Shown here: piece by piece, positions 34,244-42,392 of the stretch
How the letters are laid out: each line of letters begins with the position of its first letter
Numbering within the stretch: the stretch's first letter is position 1
Assembly (NCBI RefSeq): GCF_900110835.1
Contig: NZ_FOJG01000003.1
Span: 1-64,000 of the forward strand
DNA from: Chitinophaga arvensicola
Lineage (GTDB): Bacteria; Bacteroidota; Bacteroidia; Chitinophagales; Chitinophagaceae
Direction: 5' to 3'
Length of the DNA stretch: 64,000 nt
Program-made: the position numbers and the translations under genes
The notes under the pieces: model-generated
The model's database searches: none
The model's input: only the letters and a program-made list of their open reading frames with translations
Told to the model about the DNA's origin: nothing

Positions 34244-35527
34244 TCAGGGATGAAAGATAGGTGTGCCGGTACTGAAATTGAGTGACTCCAATGCGTGCAA
34301 CCGGTCGTATTTCAGCTCATTCATTTTTAGCACATTATTTCTATAGGCATCATACAGGTCAATAAATTCGAGCAGACCGATATTATGCAGGCGGAAATTT
34401 TTCTCTACCTCATTCATCATGGTGGTATACTCGTTTTCAAAGCCCGGATCAAACTCACCTACCAGCTGTTCTGTTCTCAGCGCCTGCTGGTAGCTGTTCA
34501 TGACTTCATGCGCCAGTTGATCTTCCTGTCCTTCCAGTTGCAGTTTGCTGCTTTCCAGCGACACTTTGGCTATTTTGATATTTCCCTGGTTACGGTTAAA
34601 GAATGGTAATGGCATCGATACATTCAACCCGTTATAGTTGCGTTCAAAGTTGCCCTGTTTATCATAGGCGAAGCCCACCTGGAGATCCGGCACGGCCATC
34701 GATTTCTGCAACCGCAGGTTCAGGTTATTATAGTTAACGGTTTCCTGTGCAATTTTCAGGTCGTAGCGGTTGGCCCTTGCGGTGTCCAGCAGCGACTGAA
34801 AATTTTGTTGCGCTGCCAGGGGTTTATCGCTCATCCCTTCCGGTAAAACCGGCTGTATCACGGTACCCGCCGGCACACGGATCAGCAGGGCCAGGTCGGA
34901 TTGTGTTTCCTGGATATCCTGTTGCAGGGCGAGGTGATCATGTTGCAGATCGTACAGCATGGATTTGATACGCACAATTTCTTTTGGCGCAATATTTCCC
35001 AGTTCTTTCTGCGCGGTAAATACCGTGACTACGGTTTGCAGAAAAGCAATCTGGCTGGCAAATGTCTGCAACGAACGTTGCTTATAATAAAGGTCGTAGA
35101 AATTGTCATGGAGCGAAAAGCGCAGGGTACGCAGCAGGTCATAAAACTGGTATTCACTCATCTTCACCCCGCTCTGGGCCAGTTTCACGGCCTTATTCCG
35201 CTTGCCCGCCAGCTTAAACAGCTGCTCTGCCTGAAAGGTATTCTGACTTTCATAGGAGAAATCAAACCACTTTTTGGTGGTGTGATTGTACAGGGCATTT
35301 TCAAAGGTCACCTGTGGATTATCCCACAACTTAGCGGTGATAATACCGGCTTTGGCAGAATCAATGTTGTAACGCTGCGTAAGTAAGGGAATACTTTTTT
35401 GAAGGAGCAATTGTTCTGCGTCGGGCAGGGAAAGCCTCAGCGTATCGCTGGTCTGTGCAGATGCGGACATCCGGAACAGCGCAGCGAACAGTACAAGATA
35501 GGTGCTCAGTGCTAATCTAAGGATCAT
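34244..35527 (-). CDS. TolC-family outer-membrane channel
   Basis: The ATG at 35527 starts a signal peptide (MILRLALSTYLVLFAALFRM, cleavage after SASAQ) and is preferred to a GTG 30 bases upstream. The 427-residue product has the two-repeat TolC layout: LSLPDAEQLLLQKSIPLL and a long heptad-rich hairpin, then the second half with NGLNVSMPLPFFNRNQGNI, the usual porin-strand signature, and NEVEKNFRLHNIGLLEFIDLYDAYRN. It completes the tripartite pump. Spacing of 14 bases to the adaptor indicates co-transcription. Confidence 0.9.
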   Translation of the reverse strand: MILRLALSTYLVLFAALFRMSASAQTSDTLRLSLPDAEQLLLQKSIPLLTQRYNIDSAKAGIITAKLWDNPQVTFENALYNHTTKKWFDFSYESQNTFQAEQLFKLAGKRNKAVKLAQSGVKMSEYQFYDLLRTLRFSLHDNFYDLYYKQRSLQTFASQIAFLQTVVTVFTAQKELGNIAPKEIVRIKSMLYDLQHDHLALQQDIQETQSDLALLIRVPAGTVIQPVLPEGMSDKPLAAQQNFQSLLDTARANRYDLKIAQETVNYNNLNLRLQKSMAVPDLQVGFAYDKQGNFERNYNGLNVSMPLPFFNRNQGNIKIAKVSLESSKLQLEGQEDQLAHEVMNSYQQALRTEQLVGEFDPGFENEYTTMMNEVEKNFRLHNIGLLEFIDLYDAYRNNVLKMNELKYDRLHALESLNFSTGTPIFHP

Positions 35528-35597
35528 ACAACTTTTTTTTCGTTGCAAAGATGGCACTGCCCTATTAGCTGTCTATTAGAATGAAGTTAAAACGAAA

Positions 35598-36968
35598 TTA
35601 GAATTTATGAGCGGGGGTAAAGAAAATATTGAAAGTAGTTCCCTGTCCCAGTACACTGCTCACCGTAGCAGTAGCCTTGTGCAGGTGCAGGATCTTCTGG
35701 GTCATGGATAACCCGATCCCATAACCGTCGAAGTTATGGGCATTATCTGCACGGTAAAGCGGCATAAAGATCTTCTCTGTATCTGCCGCATCAATCCCGA
35801 TACCACGATCGCTTACAGAAAGCACCATTCCGCTGTCGGTATAGGAAAGCTGGCAATCAACATCACGGTTATACGAAAATTTAAACGCGTTCCGGATAAT
35901 GTTCTGCAAAGCCAGCAGCATCAGGGAGCGGTTACCCCGGATACATAACAGGGAAGCATCTTCCGGCAGGCCGATGAGTTTTACATGCAGCCGCAGCGAA
36001 GGAGTTTTATGCCGCCAGTATTCGGCCATTTCCCACAGCAATTCATCCATCCGGATCAGTTCACTGTTGGCATCGGTAAGATTGGCATCTACCCGGGTCA
36101 GCTGTAACAGGCCATCCGTAATGATCTTAAGCTTTTCCGATTCTACCAGCAAGGTACCCAGCGTTTGAATATATTCTTCCCTGCTACGTGTATTCTGCAT
36201 CGTTACTTCTATTTCGCCGATAATGGTGGTCAGCGGGGTACGCAGTTCATGCGAGGCATTGGATACAAAAGACCGCTGCATATCAAAGGCCTGTTCCAGG
36301 TGTTGTAACAGTCCGTTGAAATTAGTGGCCAGTTCATCGATCTCGTCTTTATTCCGTCCCTGCTGCACGCGCATATGCAGGTTATTGGACCGGATCTTCT
36401 GCACCTGCCGGTTAATACTTTTGATTGGTCCCAACGCTCTGCTGGCGTACCATTGCCCCATAATAAAGGTGATCAGCAATGCAATAAAAAACATCACAAT
36501 CAGTATCCACAATAAATAGTTCAGTTGCTGAATGCCGGCCATATTCCTTGCGGTAACAATCACCACAAAATCACCCTGGTTATCAGGATAGTAAATACCC
36601 AGCCCGGATTCTTCCTGGAAACGGAAGCGGTACACTTCTTTATGACGGATGGTTTCCAGCAACGATACCGGCCAGTTATATCTTGTTTTCTCTATAAATA
36701 CGGCCTGGTTGTGCTGATCGTAGATATTGCTGGACTCATCGGGTATGCGTTCCCGGTAGGTCTTTTCTATTTCGAGGAACTTCTTTTTGGTCAGCTCATC
36801 TTTCTCCAGGTACACCTGGGCAGTTACCAATGCACGCATCTGCAGCAGCTTATAAAAGCTGTTCTGGATGTATTGTGCAGACAACAGGTAAATCAGTATA
36901 AATACGATGGTGAGAATGATACCTGATATCAGCGTAAACTGCAGCGATAAGCGGTGCCGGATCTTCAT
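35598..36968 (-). CDS. Sensor histidine kinase (CusS-like) of the RND operon
   Basis: A 456-residue kinase: helix 1 (about 10-31), an extracytoplasmic sensor loop (about 32-150), helix 2 (about 150-172), HAMP (172-230), then H240 in NASHELRTPLTT, an HATPase domain with N box ALQNIIRNAFKFS, G1 SVSDRGIGIDAADTE and G2 GYGIGLSMTQKIL. It starts three bases after the response regulator stop and precedes the TolC gene by 70 bases. It should sense the pump's substrate or envelope stress and phosphorylate the regulator encoded upstream; the ligand is not evident. Confidence 0.92.
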   Translation of the reverse strand: MKIRHRLSLQFTLISGIILTIVFILIYLLSAQYIQNSFYKLLQMRALVTAQVYLEKDELTKKKFLEIEKTYRERIPDESSNIYDQHNQAVFIEKTRYNWPVSLLETIRHKEVYRFRFQEESGLGIYYPDNQGDFVVIVTARNMAGIQQLNYLLWILIVMFFIALLITFIMGQWYASRALGPIKSINRQVQKIRSNNLHMRVQQGRNKDEIDELATNFNGLLQHLEQAFDMQRSFVSNASHELRTPLTTIIGEIEVTMQNTRSREEYIQTLGTLLVESEKLKIITDGLLQLTRVDANLTDANSELIRMDELLWEMAEYWRHKTPSLRLHVKLIGLPEDASLLCIRGNRSLMLLALQNIIRNAFKFSYNRDVDCQLSYTDSGMVLSVSDRGIGIDAADTEKIFMPLYRADNAHNFDGYGIGLSMTQKILHLHKATATVSSVLGQGTTFNIFFTPAHKF

Positions 36969-36971
36969 AAG

Positions 36972-37652
36972 CTATTTCTGTTTCATCACGTAACCCATGC
37001 CTACTACAGTATGGATCAGCTTTTCGCCGGTAAAGCCTTTTTCTATTTTATTCCGGAGATAGTTAACATAGACGTCAATGGTATTGGTACCGGTATCGAA
37101 TTCAAGTCCCCAGACCGCTTCCGAAATCAGGGCGCGTGACAATACCTTACCGGTATTGCGGAGCAGTAGCTCCAGCAAGGCGTATTCCTTTGCAGTAAGC
37201 ACAATCTCCTGACCTTCCCGGTTGGCCGTTTTGGTATTGGTATTCAGCTGGAGATCCGCAAAAGTAAGAATGGACTGTTCCTGGTGAAAATGACTCTTTC
37301 GTCTGGACAATGCGTTGACCCGCGCAATGAGTTCCGAGAAATGAAAAGGTTTGGCCAGATAATCATCAGCCCCGGCATTCAGCCCTTCTACAATATCCTG
37401 GGTGGCATTCAGGGCAGTGAGCATTAAAATAGGCGTGCTCACTTCCAGCGTACGCAGGTTTTTACATACAGTTGTTCCGTTGATACCGGGCAGCATCAGG
37501 TCCAGCAGGATCAGGTCATAGTCCTGTTCCAAAGCTGCCTGCTGACCGGCAAGTCCGTCTGTAAACACTTCCACCTGGTGGTGATGTTCTTCCAGCCCTC
37601 TTTTGATAAAGGCGCCCACTTTTATTTCATCCTCTATAACCAGTATTTTCAT
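36972..37652 (-). CDS. OmpR-family response regulator (CusR/CopR-like) of the RND operon
   Basis: The ATG at 37652 (MKILVIEDEIKVG) is chosen over a GTG 27 bases upstream; the product has 226 residues. Receiver domain: E7-D8 acidic pocket, phospho-acceptor D51 in ILLDLMLPG, the Thr in LMLTA and Lys in YLAKPF. The winged helix ends with the recognition helix NTIDVYVNYLRNKIE and the hairpin IHTVVGMGYVMKQK, as in CusR/CopR. It is the first gene of the operon and probably regulates it. Confidence 0.92.
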   Translation of the reverse strand: MKILVIEDEIKVGAFIKRGLEEHHHQVEVFTDGLAGQQAALEQDYDLILLDLMLPGINGTTVCKNLRTLEVSTPILMLTALNATQDIVEGLNAGADDYLAKPFHFSELIARVNALSRRKSHFHQEQSILTFADLQLNTNTKTANREGQEIVLTAKEYALLELLLRNTGKVLSRALISEAVWGLEFDTGTNTIDVYVNYLRNKIEKGFTGEKLIHTVVGMGYVMKQK

Positions 37653-37795
37653 ATCTGCATTATTATAAGCAATAACCACGCAAAAGTAGGAATGTTTACG
37701 CTGGAGCTCATTAAAGTAGGATTAAAATCAAGCGGCACATGGACAATTTAGCAATATCTGTTAGCTTTGCTGCAACCTAAATCGGCAACCGGATC

Positions 37796-38353
37796 ATGCA
37801 TTTACCTGTTTTAAGTACCAGTCACCTGGTGCTGAGACCCATAGAAGACAAAGATACCGCCGCCCTGTTCAGGCACTTTTCAAAGGATGCGGTCACTAAA
37901 TATATGGACATTGATTCCTTTTCCAATATCAGTGAAGCTTCGCATATCATCCAGTTTTTCAGGGAAAGTCTTGAAAAGGAAGAAGGCATGCGTTGGGCCA
38001 TCACGTTTAAAGAGAAAGAAGAAGAACTGCTGGGCACCTGCGGTTATCACAAGATCAGTAAGGTTCATTTCAAAGCAGAAATCGGCTACGACCTGCACCC
38101 GGATTACTGGGGGAAGGGAATTATGAAAGAAGCCATCAGCGCCATGCTCAGCTATGGCTACGAGGAACTGCAGTACAACCGCATTGAAGCTTTCGTGGAC
38201 CCGGAAAACATCGCCTCTTCCAAACTGTTGTCCAGTCTGGGTTTCCGCTATGAGGGATTTCTCAGAGACGCCTTCTTTGAAAAAGGAAAATTTGTAAACG
38301 CAGAACTATACAGTCTTTTAAGACAGGAACATACCCGGGAATCCATTTTTTAA
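37796..38353 (+). CDS. GNAT acetyltransferase, RimJ/RimL-like
   Basis: A 185-residue protein of the GNAT fold. It starts TSHLVLRPIEDKDTAALFRHF, the typical RimJ/RimL opening, and has AEIGYDLHPDYWGKGIMKEA, where the acetyl-CoA-binding Q/RxxGxG/A loop appears as YWGKGIMKEA, followed by NRIEAFVDPENIASSKLLSSLGF. These proteins acetylate N-terminal amines of proteins or small molecules. Its stop lies 9 bases before the next GNAT gene, so the two are likely co-transcribed. Confidence 0.87.
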   Translation: MHLPVLSTSHLVLRPIEDKDTAALFRHFSKDAVTKYMDIDSFSNISEASHIIQFFRESLEKEEGMRWAITFKEKEEELLGTCGYHKISKVHFKAEIGYDLHPDYWGKGIMKEAISAMLSYGYEELQYNRIEAFVDPENIASSKLLSSLGFRYEGFLRDAFFEKGKFVNAELYSLLRQEHTRESIF

Positions 38354-38362
38354 TTTCTATTT

Positions 38363-38860
38363 ATGACAAGTTTGCAATTCAGACATGCAACAGAAGAAGA
38401 CCTGCCACGGATCGTTGAGATCTATAACAGTACAATAGCCGGCAGAATGGTCACGGCAGACACTTCACCGGTAACTGTAGAAAGCCGCCTGGCCTGGTTT
38501 CATGCACACAATACCGATCATCGTCCGCTCTGGATGATAGATTTTGAAGGCAATAATGCAGGCTGGATGAGCTTTCAATCATTTTATGGGCGTCCGGCCT
38601 ACAATGCTACGGTAGAAGTAAGTATTTACCTGGCGGAAAGTGCGCGTGGAAAAGGATTGGGGAAAGCGATACTGCAGCATGCCATCGCGGTAGCACCTTC
38701 ATTCGGTGTGCAAACACTGCTGGGTTTCATCTTTGCACACAATGAGCCCAGTCTGAAACTCTTCATGAATATGGGTTTTGAAGAATGGGCACATCTGCCG
38801 GAAATCGCGGTACTCGATGGCGTAGAAAGAAGCCTGAAGATCCTGGGTAAAAAGATTTAA
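38363..38860 (+). CDS. GNAT acetyltransferase, phosphinothricin N-acetyltransferase-like
   Basis: A 165-residue GNAT protein. The opening FRHATEEDLPRIVEIYNSTIAGRMVTADTSPVT and the pattern VEVSIYLAESARGKGLGKAIL are those of the Bar/PAT/MnaT-type family; the acetyl-CoA loop is RGKGLGKA. It ends with HNEPSLKLFMNMGFEEWAHLPEIA. Relatives N-acetylate phosphinothricin or methionine sulfoximine-type amino acids, but the substrate here is only inferred from family. Confidence 0.85.
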   Translation: MTSLQFRHATEEDLPRIVEIYNSTIAGRMVTADTSPVTVESRLAWFHAHNTDHRPLWMIDFEGNNAGWMSFQSFYGRPAYNATVEVSIYLAESARGKGLGKAILQHAIAVAPSFGVQTLLGFIFAHNEPSLKLFMNMGFEEWAHLPEIAVLDGVERSLKILGKKI

Positions 38861-38914
38861 CTACAATATTCCTTCAGTTTCCAGGTATATTTTTGAACTA
38901 TAAATCAGGAAATT

Positions 38915-39331
38915 ATGTGGTGGATTTATGCGTTGTTATCCGCTTTTTTTGCGGCATTAACGGCTATACTGGCAAAGATCGGGGTAGCCGATATTCCTTC
39001 CAACCTGGCCACGGCTATACGAACCATCGTGATACTGGTGCTGGCTTGGGCCATTGTTTTTGCCCGGGGAGAATATAAAACATTAGGCGCAGTATCCAGA
39101 CACGGCTTACTTTTTCTTGTTTTATCCGGCATCGCTACCGGTTGCTCCTGGATCTTTTATTTCAAAGCGCTGCAGGTAGGAAAAGTGTCGCAGGTAGCAC
39201 CGGTCGATAAACTCAGTGTAGCCCTCACCATTGTACTTTCCGCCATTTTCCTCCAGGAAGCAATTACCTGGAAAACCGCTATCGGCGCAGGGCTGATCAT
39301 CGCCGGTACGCTGGTACTGATCCTGAAATAA
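38915..39331 (+). CDS. EamA-family membrane protein (half-size)
   Basis: A 138-residue protein with four to five membrane helices: WWIYALLSAFFAALTAILAKIG at the start, then LATAIRTIVILVLAWAIVFA, GLLFLVLSGIATGCSWIFYFKAL and TWKTAIGAGLIIAGTLVLIL. It contains one EamA unit (helix 4 segment VSQVAPVDKLSVALTIVLSAIFL), so it would need to dimerise, as in the small multidrug-resistance-like members. Substrate unknown. Confidence 0.85.
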   Translation: MWWIYALLSAFFAALTAILAKIGVADIPSNLATAIRTIVILVLAWAIVFARGEYKTLGAVSRHGLLFLVLSGIATGCSWIFYFKALQVGKVSQVAPVDKLSVALTIVLSAIFLQEAITWKTAIGAGLIIAGTLVLILK

Positions 39332-39357
39332 AGCTGTATGTCACAGCCACAGCAACC

Positions 39358-40443
39358 ATGAAAGAGATGTTAGATAAAATAACCATTGCCACCATTCATC
39401 AATATGCCGCTGAATCAGAACAGCTGCAAACCCTTCATCCTGCGTGGCTGGAAATGGCCTGGGAAAAAGGATGGTTTAAATTATTTGTACCCGAAGTATA
39501 TGGGGGTCCGGGGAAAACACTACCGGAAATATTAAAACTGGAAGAGGCCATTGCAGCCGCAGATGGAAGTTTGGGCTGGACTGTGACGCTTTGCAGCGGT
39601 GCCGGATGGTTTGCAGGCTTCCTCGATCCGGAGCTTGCCCATACCTTATTCGCTGATCCAAAAGTATGTTTCGCCGGTAGCGGCGAAATAGGCGGAACAG
39701 CGACCCGTTACGAAGATCACTACCTCGTGAACGGTACCTGGCGCTATGCCAGCGGTGCATTGCATGCCACGGTGTTTACTGCCAACTGCACCTTATTGCT
39801 CCCCGACGGTACTCCTGTATTGGATGATGCCGGCCAGCCGGAAGTTGTTTCTTTTATTTTACGGAAAGAAGAAGTAAATATTATACCCGGATGGTCTTAT
39901 GTAGGCATGGTGGCTACCGGCAGCCATGCTTTTGAAGCCATACAGGTAAAAGTGCCGTTGAACCGCACATTCCGGATCAATGAGGAGATCCGTGTAAGCA
40001 GTCCCGGGTTTGACTATCCCTTCCTCCAACTGGCGGAAACCACACTGGCCGTGAACAGCGCCGGGATGGGGCAACATTTCCTGGCCCTGGTGGAAGCCAC
40101 TTTCCGGAAAAGGTCCGGGCAAAAAAAGTATACGCCGGAACAGGTGCTGGCTTTTGAGGCGCTGCTGGAAAATAGTGTACAGTCCTTACAGCATGCCAGA
40201 ACAGCTTTCTATACAGCGTTTGAGGATTCGTGGGAAACGTTGTTGGCGCAACAGGAGATACCGGCGGTGTTGCTGGAAAAGGTAAGCGCCACCAGCAGGC
40301 AGCTTGCACATACGGCGAGGGAGCTTTGTGATACATTGTATCCTTACTGCGGACTGGAAGCCGCCAGGAAAGAAACGGAGATCAACCGGGTGTGGCGGGA
40401 TATTCATACGGCCAGTCAGCATGCCCTGCTCACTTTTGCCTAA
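39358..40443 (+). CDS. Acyl-CoA dehydrogenase-like flavoprotein
   Basis: A 361-residue protein with the three-part ACAD layout: an alpha-helical N-domain (PAWLEMAWEKGWFKLFVPEVYGG at 28-50), a beta domain with SLGWTVTLCSGAGW and CFAGSGEIGGTATRYEDHYLVNGTWRYASGA, and a helical C-domain. The central GTWRYASGA part resembles the flavin-dependent monooxygenase branch (HpaH/HsaA/DszC type) as much as true dehydrogenases, which would act with a reduced flavin supplier. It is shorter than both. Genes before it encode GNATs and an EamA protein, so the four may be a small detoxification or modification group, which is inference. Confidence 0.75.
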   Translation: MKEMLDKITIATIHQYAAESEQLQTLHPAWLEMAWEKGWFKLFVPEVYGGPGKTLPEILKLEEAIAAADGSLGWTVTLCSGAGWFAGFLDPELAHTLFADPKVCFAGSGEIGGTATRYEDHYLVNGTWRYASGALHATVFTANCTLLLPDGTPVLDDAGQPEVVSFILRKEEVNIIPGWSYVGMVATGSHAFEAIQVKVPLNRTFRINEEIRVSSPGFDYPFLQLAETTLAVNSAGMGQHFLALVEATFRKRSGQKKYTPEQVLAFEALLENSVQSLQHARTAFYTAFEDSWETLLAQQEIPAVLLEKVSATSRQLAHTARELCDTLYPYCGLEAARKETEINRVWRDIHTASQHALLTFA

Positions 40444-40594
40444 AGGGCCGGGAACAGTGATCAATGGCCGCACTGACCCCGGATCACAGCGCTACTTCTA
40501 CCATAGATAACAGCTATCTTACAGGGATGGGTTATATGGCGCCGAACTATATTTTGGATAGGGCTTAACTACGGCTAGGCCCTTTAGTTGACCA

Positions 40595-40627
40595 TAAAAA
40601 AAGTCCGTCTCGCAATGAGACGGACCT
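40595..40627 (-). terminator. Intrinsic terminator of the SufR-like gene
   Basis: Read leftward, GGTCCGTCTC and GAGACGGAC pair around a five-base loop, followed by seven T. It lies 20 bases past the stop at 40648. Confidence 0.9.
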
Positions 40628-40647
40628 CCACTATCTTATATAATAAC

Positions 40648-41289
40648 TTATGCTGATTCGATCTTATAAACACAACGGCGGGCGCCGTTGATAATGTGTT
40701 CCATCCGGGAAACGTTCATTTTCTCCCCCAGAATACTGACGAAGGTGCGCATTTCGGAGGTGCAGATGTTATCGCATTCCGTGGCGGCGCAACAGATAGG
40801 GCAGTGATTCTCTATAAAATAATAGGTATCTCCTTCCTTTTTCCATTCTGCCAGGTAGCCTTCCCCGGAACGGATGGCGGCAAACGAGGTGAGCCTGTTT
40901 TCCAGACCGGCCACTCCTTCGAGGGCGCTGTTGTATTTTTCCAGCTGATTTTTCTCCCGGGCGTTTACAACATTATCGAGCGCTTCCTTACCCAGTACAT
41001 TCTTAATGGTCTGGATCAATTGGCGGGTGAGTTCGGTATGTGTATCGGGGAAACGGGCATTACCCAGGGGGGTAAGACTCCATATTAAAACAGGGCGGCC
41101 AACGCCCTTGGAAGCACTTTCTGAATGCACCAATCCTTCTTCTGCCAGTTTCAGCAATTGAAGCCTGGCCCCTTCTCCGGTAATACCCAATTCGTTGGCC
41201 AGTTCAGCTGCGGACAGCGGTCCCCGGGTCTTGATCAGTGTCAAAAACCGTCCGGCAGCATTCTTGGTTCGTGTTGGATAATTTTCCAA
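40648..41289 (-). CDS. SufR-like Fe-S cluster-sensing transcriptional regulator
   Basis: A 213-residue regulator. Residues 10-75 form a winged helix of the DeoR/ArsR-like type (FLTLIKTRGPLSAAELANEL, then VGRPVLIWSLTPLG, the beta-wing). Residues 100-213 carry the Cys cluster of SufR/IscR-like sensors: C163, C166, C167, C172, C176 and C206, with CPICCAATECDNIC as the core. In cyanobacterial SufR such cysteines bind a 4Fe-4S cluster and the holo-form represses suf. The gene is divergent from the suf operon over a 138-base region with a promoter and inverted repeat, so local repression is likely. Confidence 0.85.
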   Translation of the reverse strand: MENYPTRTKNAAGRFLTLIKTRGPLSAAELANELGITGEGARLQLLKLAEEGLVHSESASKGVGRPVLIWSLTPLGNARFPDTHTELTRQLIQTIKNVLGKEALDNVVNAREKNQLEKYNSALEGVAGLENRLTSFAAIRSGEGYLAEWKKEGDTYYFIENHCPICCAATECDNICTSEMRTFVSILGEKMNVSRMEHIINGARRCVYKIESA

Positions 41290-41297
41290 GTTCTTAC

Positions 41298-41327
41298 TTG
41301 TTTTATTCTCAAATATCGGTATTTTTG
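41298..41327 (+). promoter_or_regulatory. Predicted promoter of the suf operon
   Basis: TTG at 41298-41300, 19 bases, then TATTTTTG at 41320-41327 match the phylum's -33/-7 pattern exactly. Transcription would start near 41333, giving a leader of roughly 95 bases ahead of the FMN reductase ATG. Confidence 0.75.
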
Positions 41328-41362
41328 TGAAAGCTAAAAAAAAGATTTTGGGATTTTGGTGC

Positions 41363-41398
41363 TTGTGAGAAGACTTTCATCAAAACTTAATCTCACAA
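41363..41398. promoter_or_regulatory. Inverted repeat in the suf leader, possible regulator site
   Basis: TTGTGAGA and TCTCACAA form a perfect 8-base inverted repeat with a 20-base spacer, lying about 30-65 bases past the predicted transcription start. It could be an operator of the SufR-like protein or a leader hairpin. It is not the CAAC-N6-GTTG form of cyanobacterial SufR sites. Confidence 0.5.
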
Positions 41399-41427
41399 TC
41401 ACTTATATCTCTAAAAGTTAAATATTA

Positions 41428-41997
41428 ATGAACGTCCTGATATTTAATGGTGCAATAGATGATCGTCCGTATGCCACTTCTAACCAGCTGGCGGCATATC
41501 TGACAGAACAACTGAAAGAGAAGGGTTTCTCCCCGGAGATTTTCAGTCTGGGTAACACTGACATTCCCTTTTTCTCCCTCGCCACGGCAGGACAAAAACC
41601 ACCGGCAGTAGATGCTATGGTAAAAGCGTTCACGAAGGCTGATCTTCATATATGGATGACACCATTATATCATGGCAGTATGACGGGCGCCATGAAAAAT
41701 TGTCTGGACTGGCTGGAGATGACAAGTAAGAACCAACGTCCTTATTTAACAGGAAAGGTTGTAGCTTTGCTGTCCTGGGCGGACGGCACCCAGGCCATGC
41801 AGGGAATAAATGCAATGGATGCAGTGGCCAAGGCGTTAAGGGCATGGGTATTACCCTACTCCCTGCCAATTTTGAAAGACAACCTGTATGACCCGGAGAC
41901 CCGCGGGTTCACTACATTCTATAAAAACAAACTGGATACCATGGTGCAGTTACTGTGTGCGGCAAAATCGCATGTTGTAGCTGGTATTGAAGGATAA
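41428..41997 (+). CDS. NADPH-dependent FMN reductase-like flavodoxin-fold protein
   Basis: A 189-residue protein of the flavodoxin-like fold. MNVLIFNGAIDDRPYATSNQLAAYL is the flavin-phosphate loop region, and WMTPLYHGSMTGAMKNCLDWL matches the FMN reductase motif TPxYxGSxxGxxKNxxDW. It should reduce free flavin or quinone with NAD(P)H. It is the first gene of the suf operon, 55 bases before sufA, which suggests a reductant role in Fe-S assembly, or protection against oxidation; this is inference. Confidence 0.82.
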   Translation: MNVLIFNGAIDDRPYATSNQLAAYLTEQLKEKGFSPEIFSLGNTDIPFFSLATAGQKPPAVDAMVKAFTKADLHIWMTPLYHGSMTGAMKNCLDWLEMTSKNQRPYLTGKVVALLSWADGTQAMQGINAMDAVAKALRAWVLPYSLPILKDNLYDPETRGFTTFYKNKLDTMVQLLCAAKSHVVAGIEG

Positions 41998-42052
41998 ATC
42001 GGAAGGTAAGGCCGGGAAACCGGTAAATAGCTAATCAAAACAAATTCTGAGT

Positions 42053-42379
42053 ATGATAACCGTTTCAGAAAAAGCAGGAGAATATATCAAAGCGCTGATG
42101 GAGAAAGAACATCATGCGCCAGGCACCTTTGTGCGTGTAGGCGTGAAGGGTGGTGGCTGCTCAGGTCTCGAATATGTGATGAAATTTGAAGCAACAGAAG
42201 AAGAAGGCGACCAGGTTTTTGAAGATAAAGGCGTAAAAGTAGTAGTACAGATGAAAAGCCTGTTGTACCTGTATGGTACAGAACTGGACTATTCTGATGG
42301 ACTCAACGGAAAAGGCCTCTACTTCAACAATCCAAATGCAACCAGAACGTGTAGCTGCGGCGAAAGCTTTGCGGTTTAA
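42053..42379 (+). CDS. sufA: A-type Fe-S cluster carrier
   Basis: A 108-residue HesB/IscA-fold protein with the three conserved cysteines: C36 in GGGCSGLEY and C100/C102 in the C-terminal CSCGESF. It begins ITVSEKAGEYIKALM, the usual start. It carries Fe-S clusters (or iron) from the SufBCD scaffold to target proteins. It is directly upstream of sufB with 13 bases between. IscA-type proteins look alike; the suf context supports the symbol. Confidence 0.9.
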   Translation: MITVSEKAGEYIKALMEKEHHAPGTFVRVGVKGGGCSGLEYVMKFEATEEEGDQVFEDKGVKVVVQMKSLLYLYGTELDYSDGLNGKGLYFNNPNATRTCSCGESFAV

Positions 42380-42392
42380 ATATTAAACTTGT

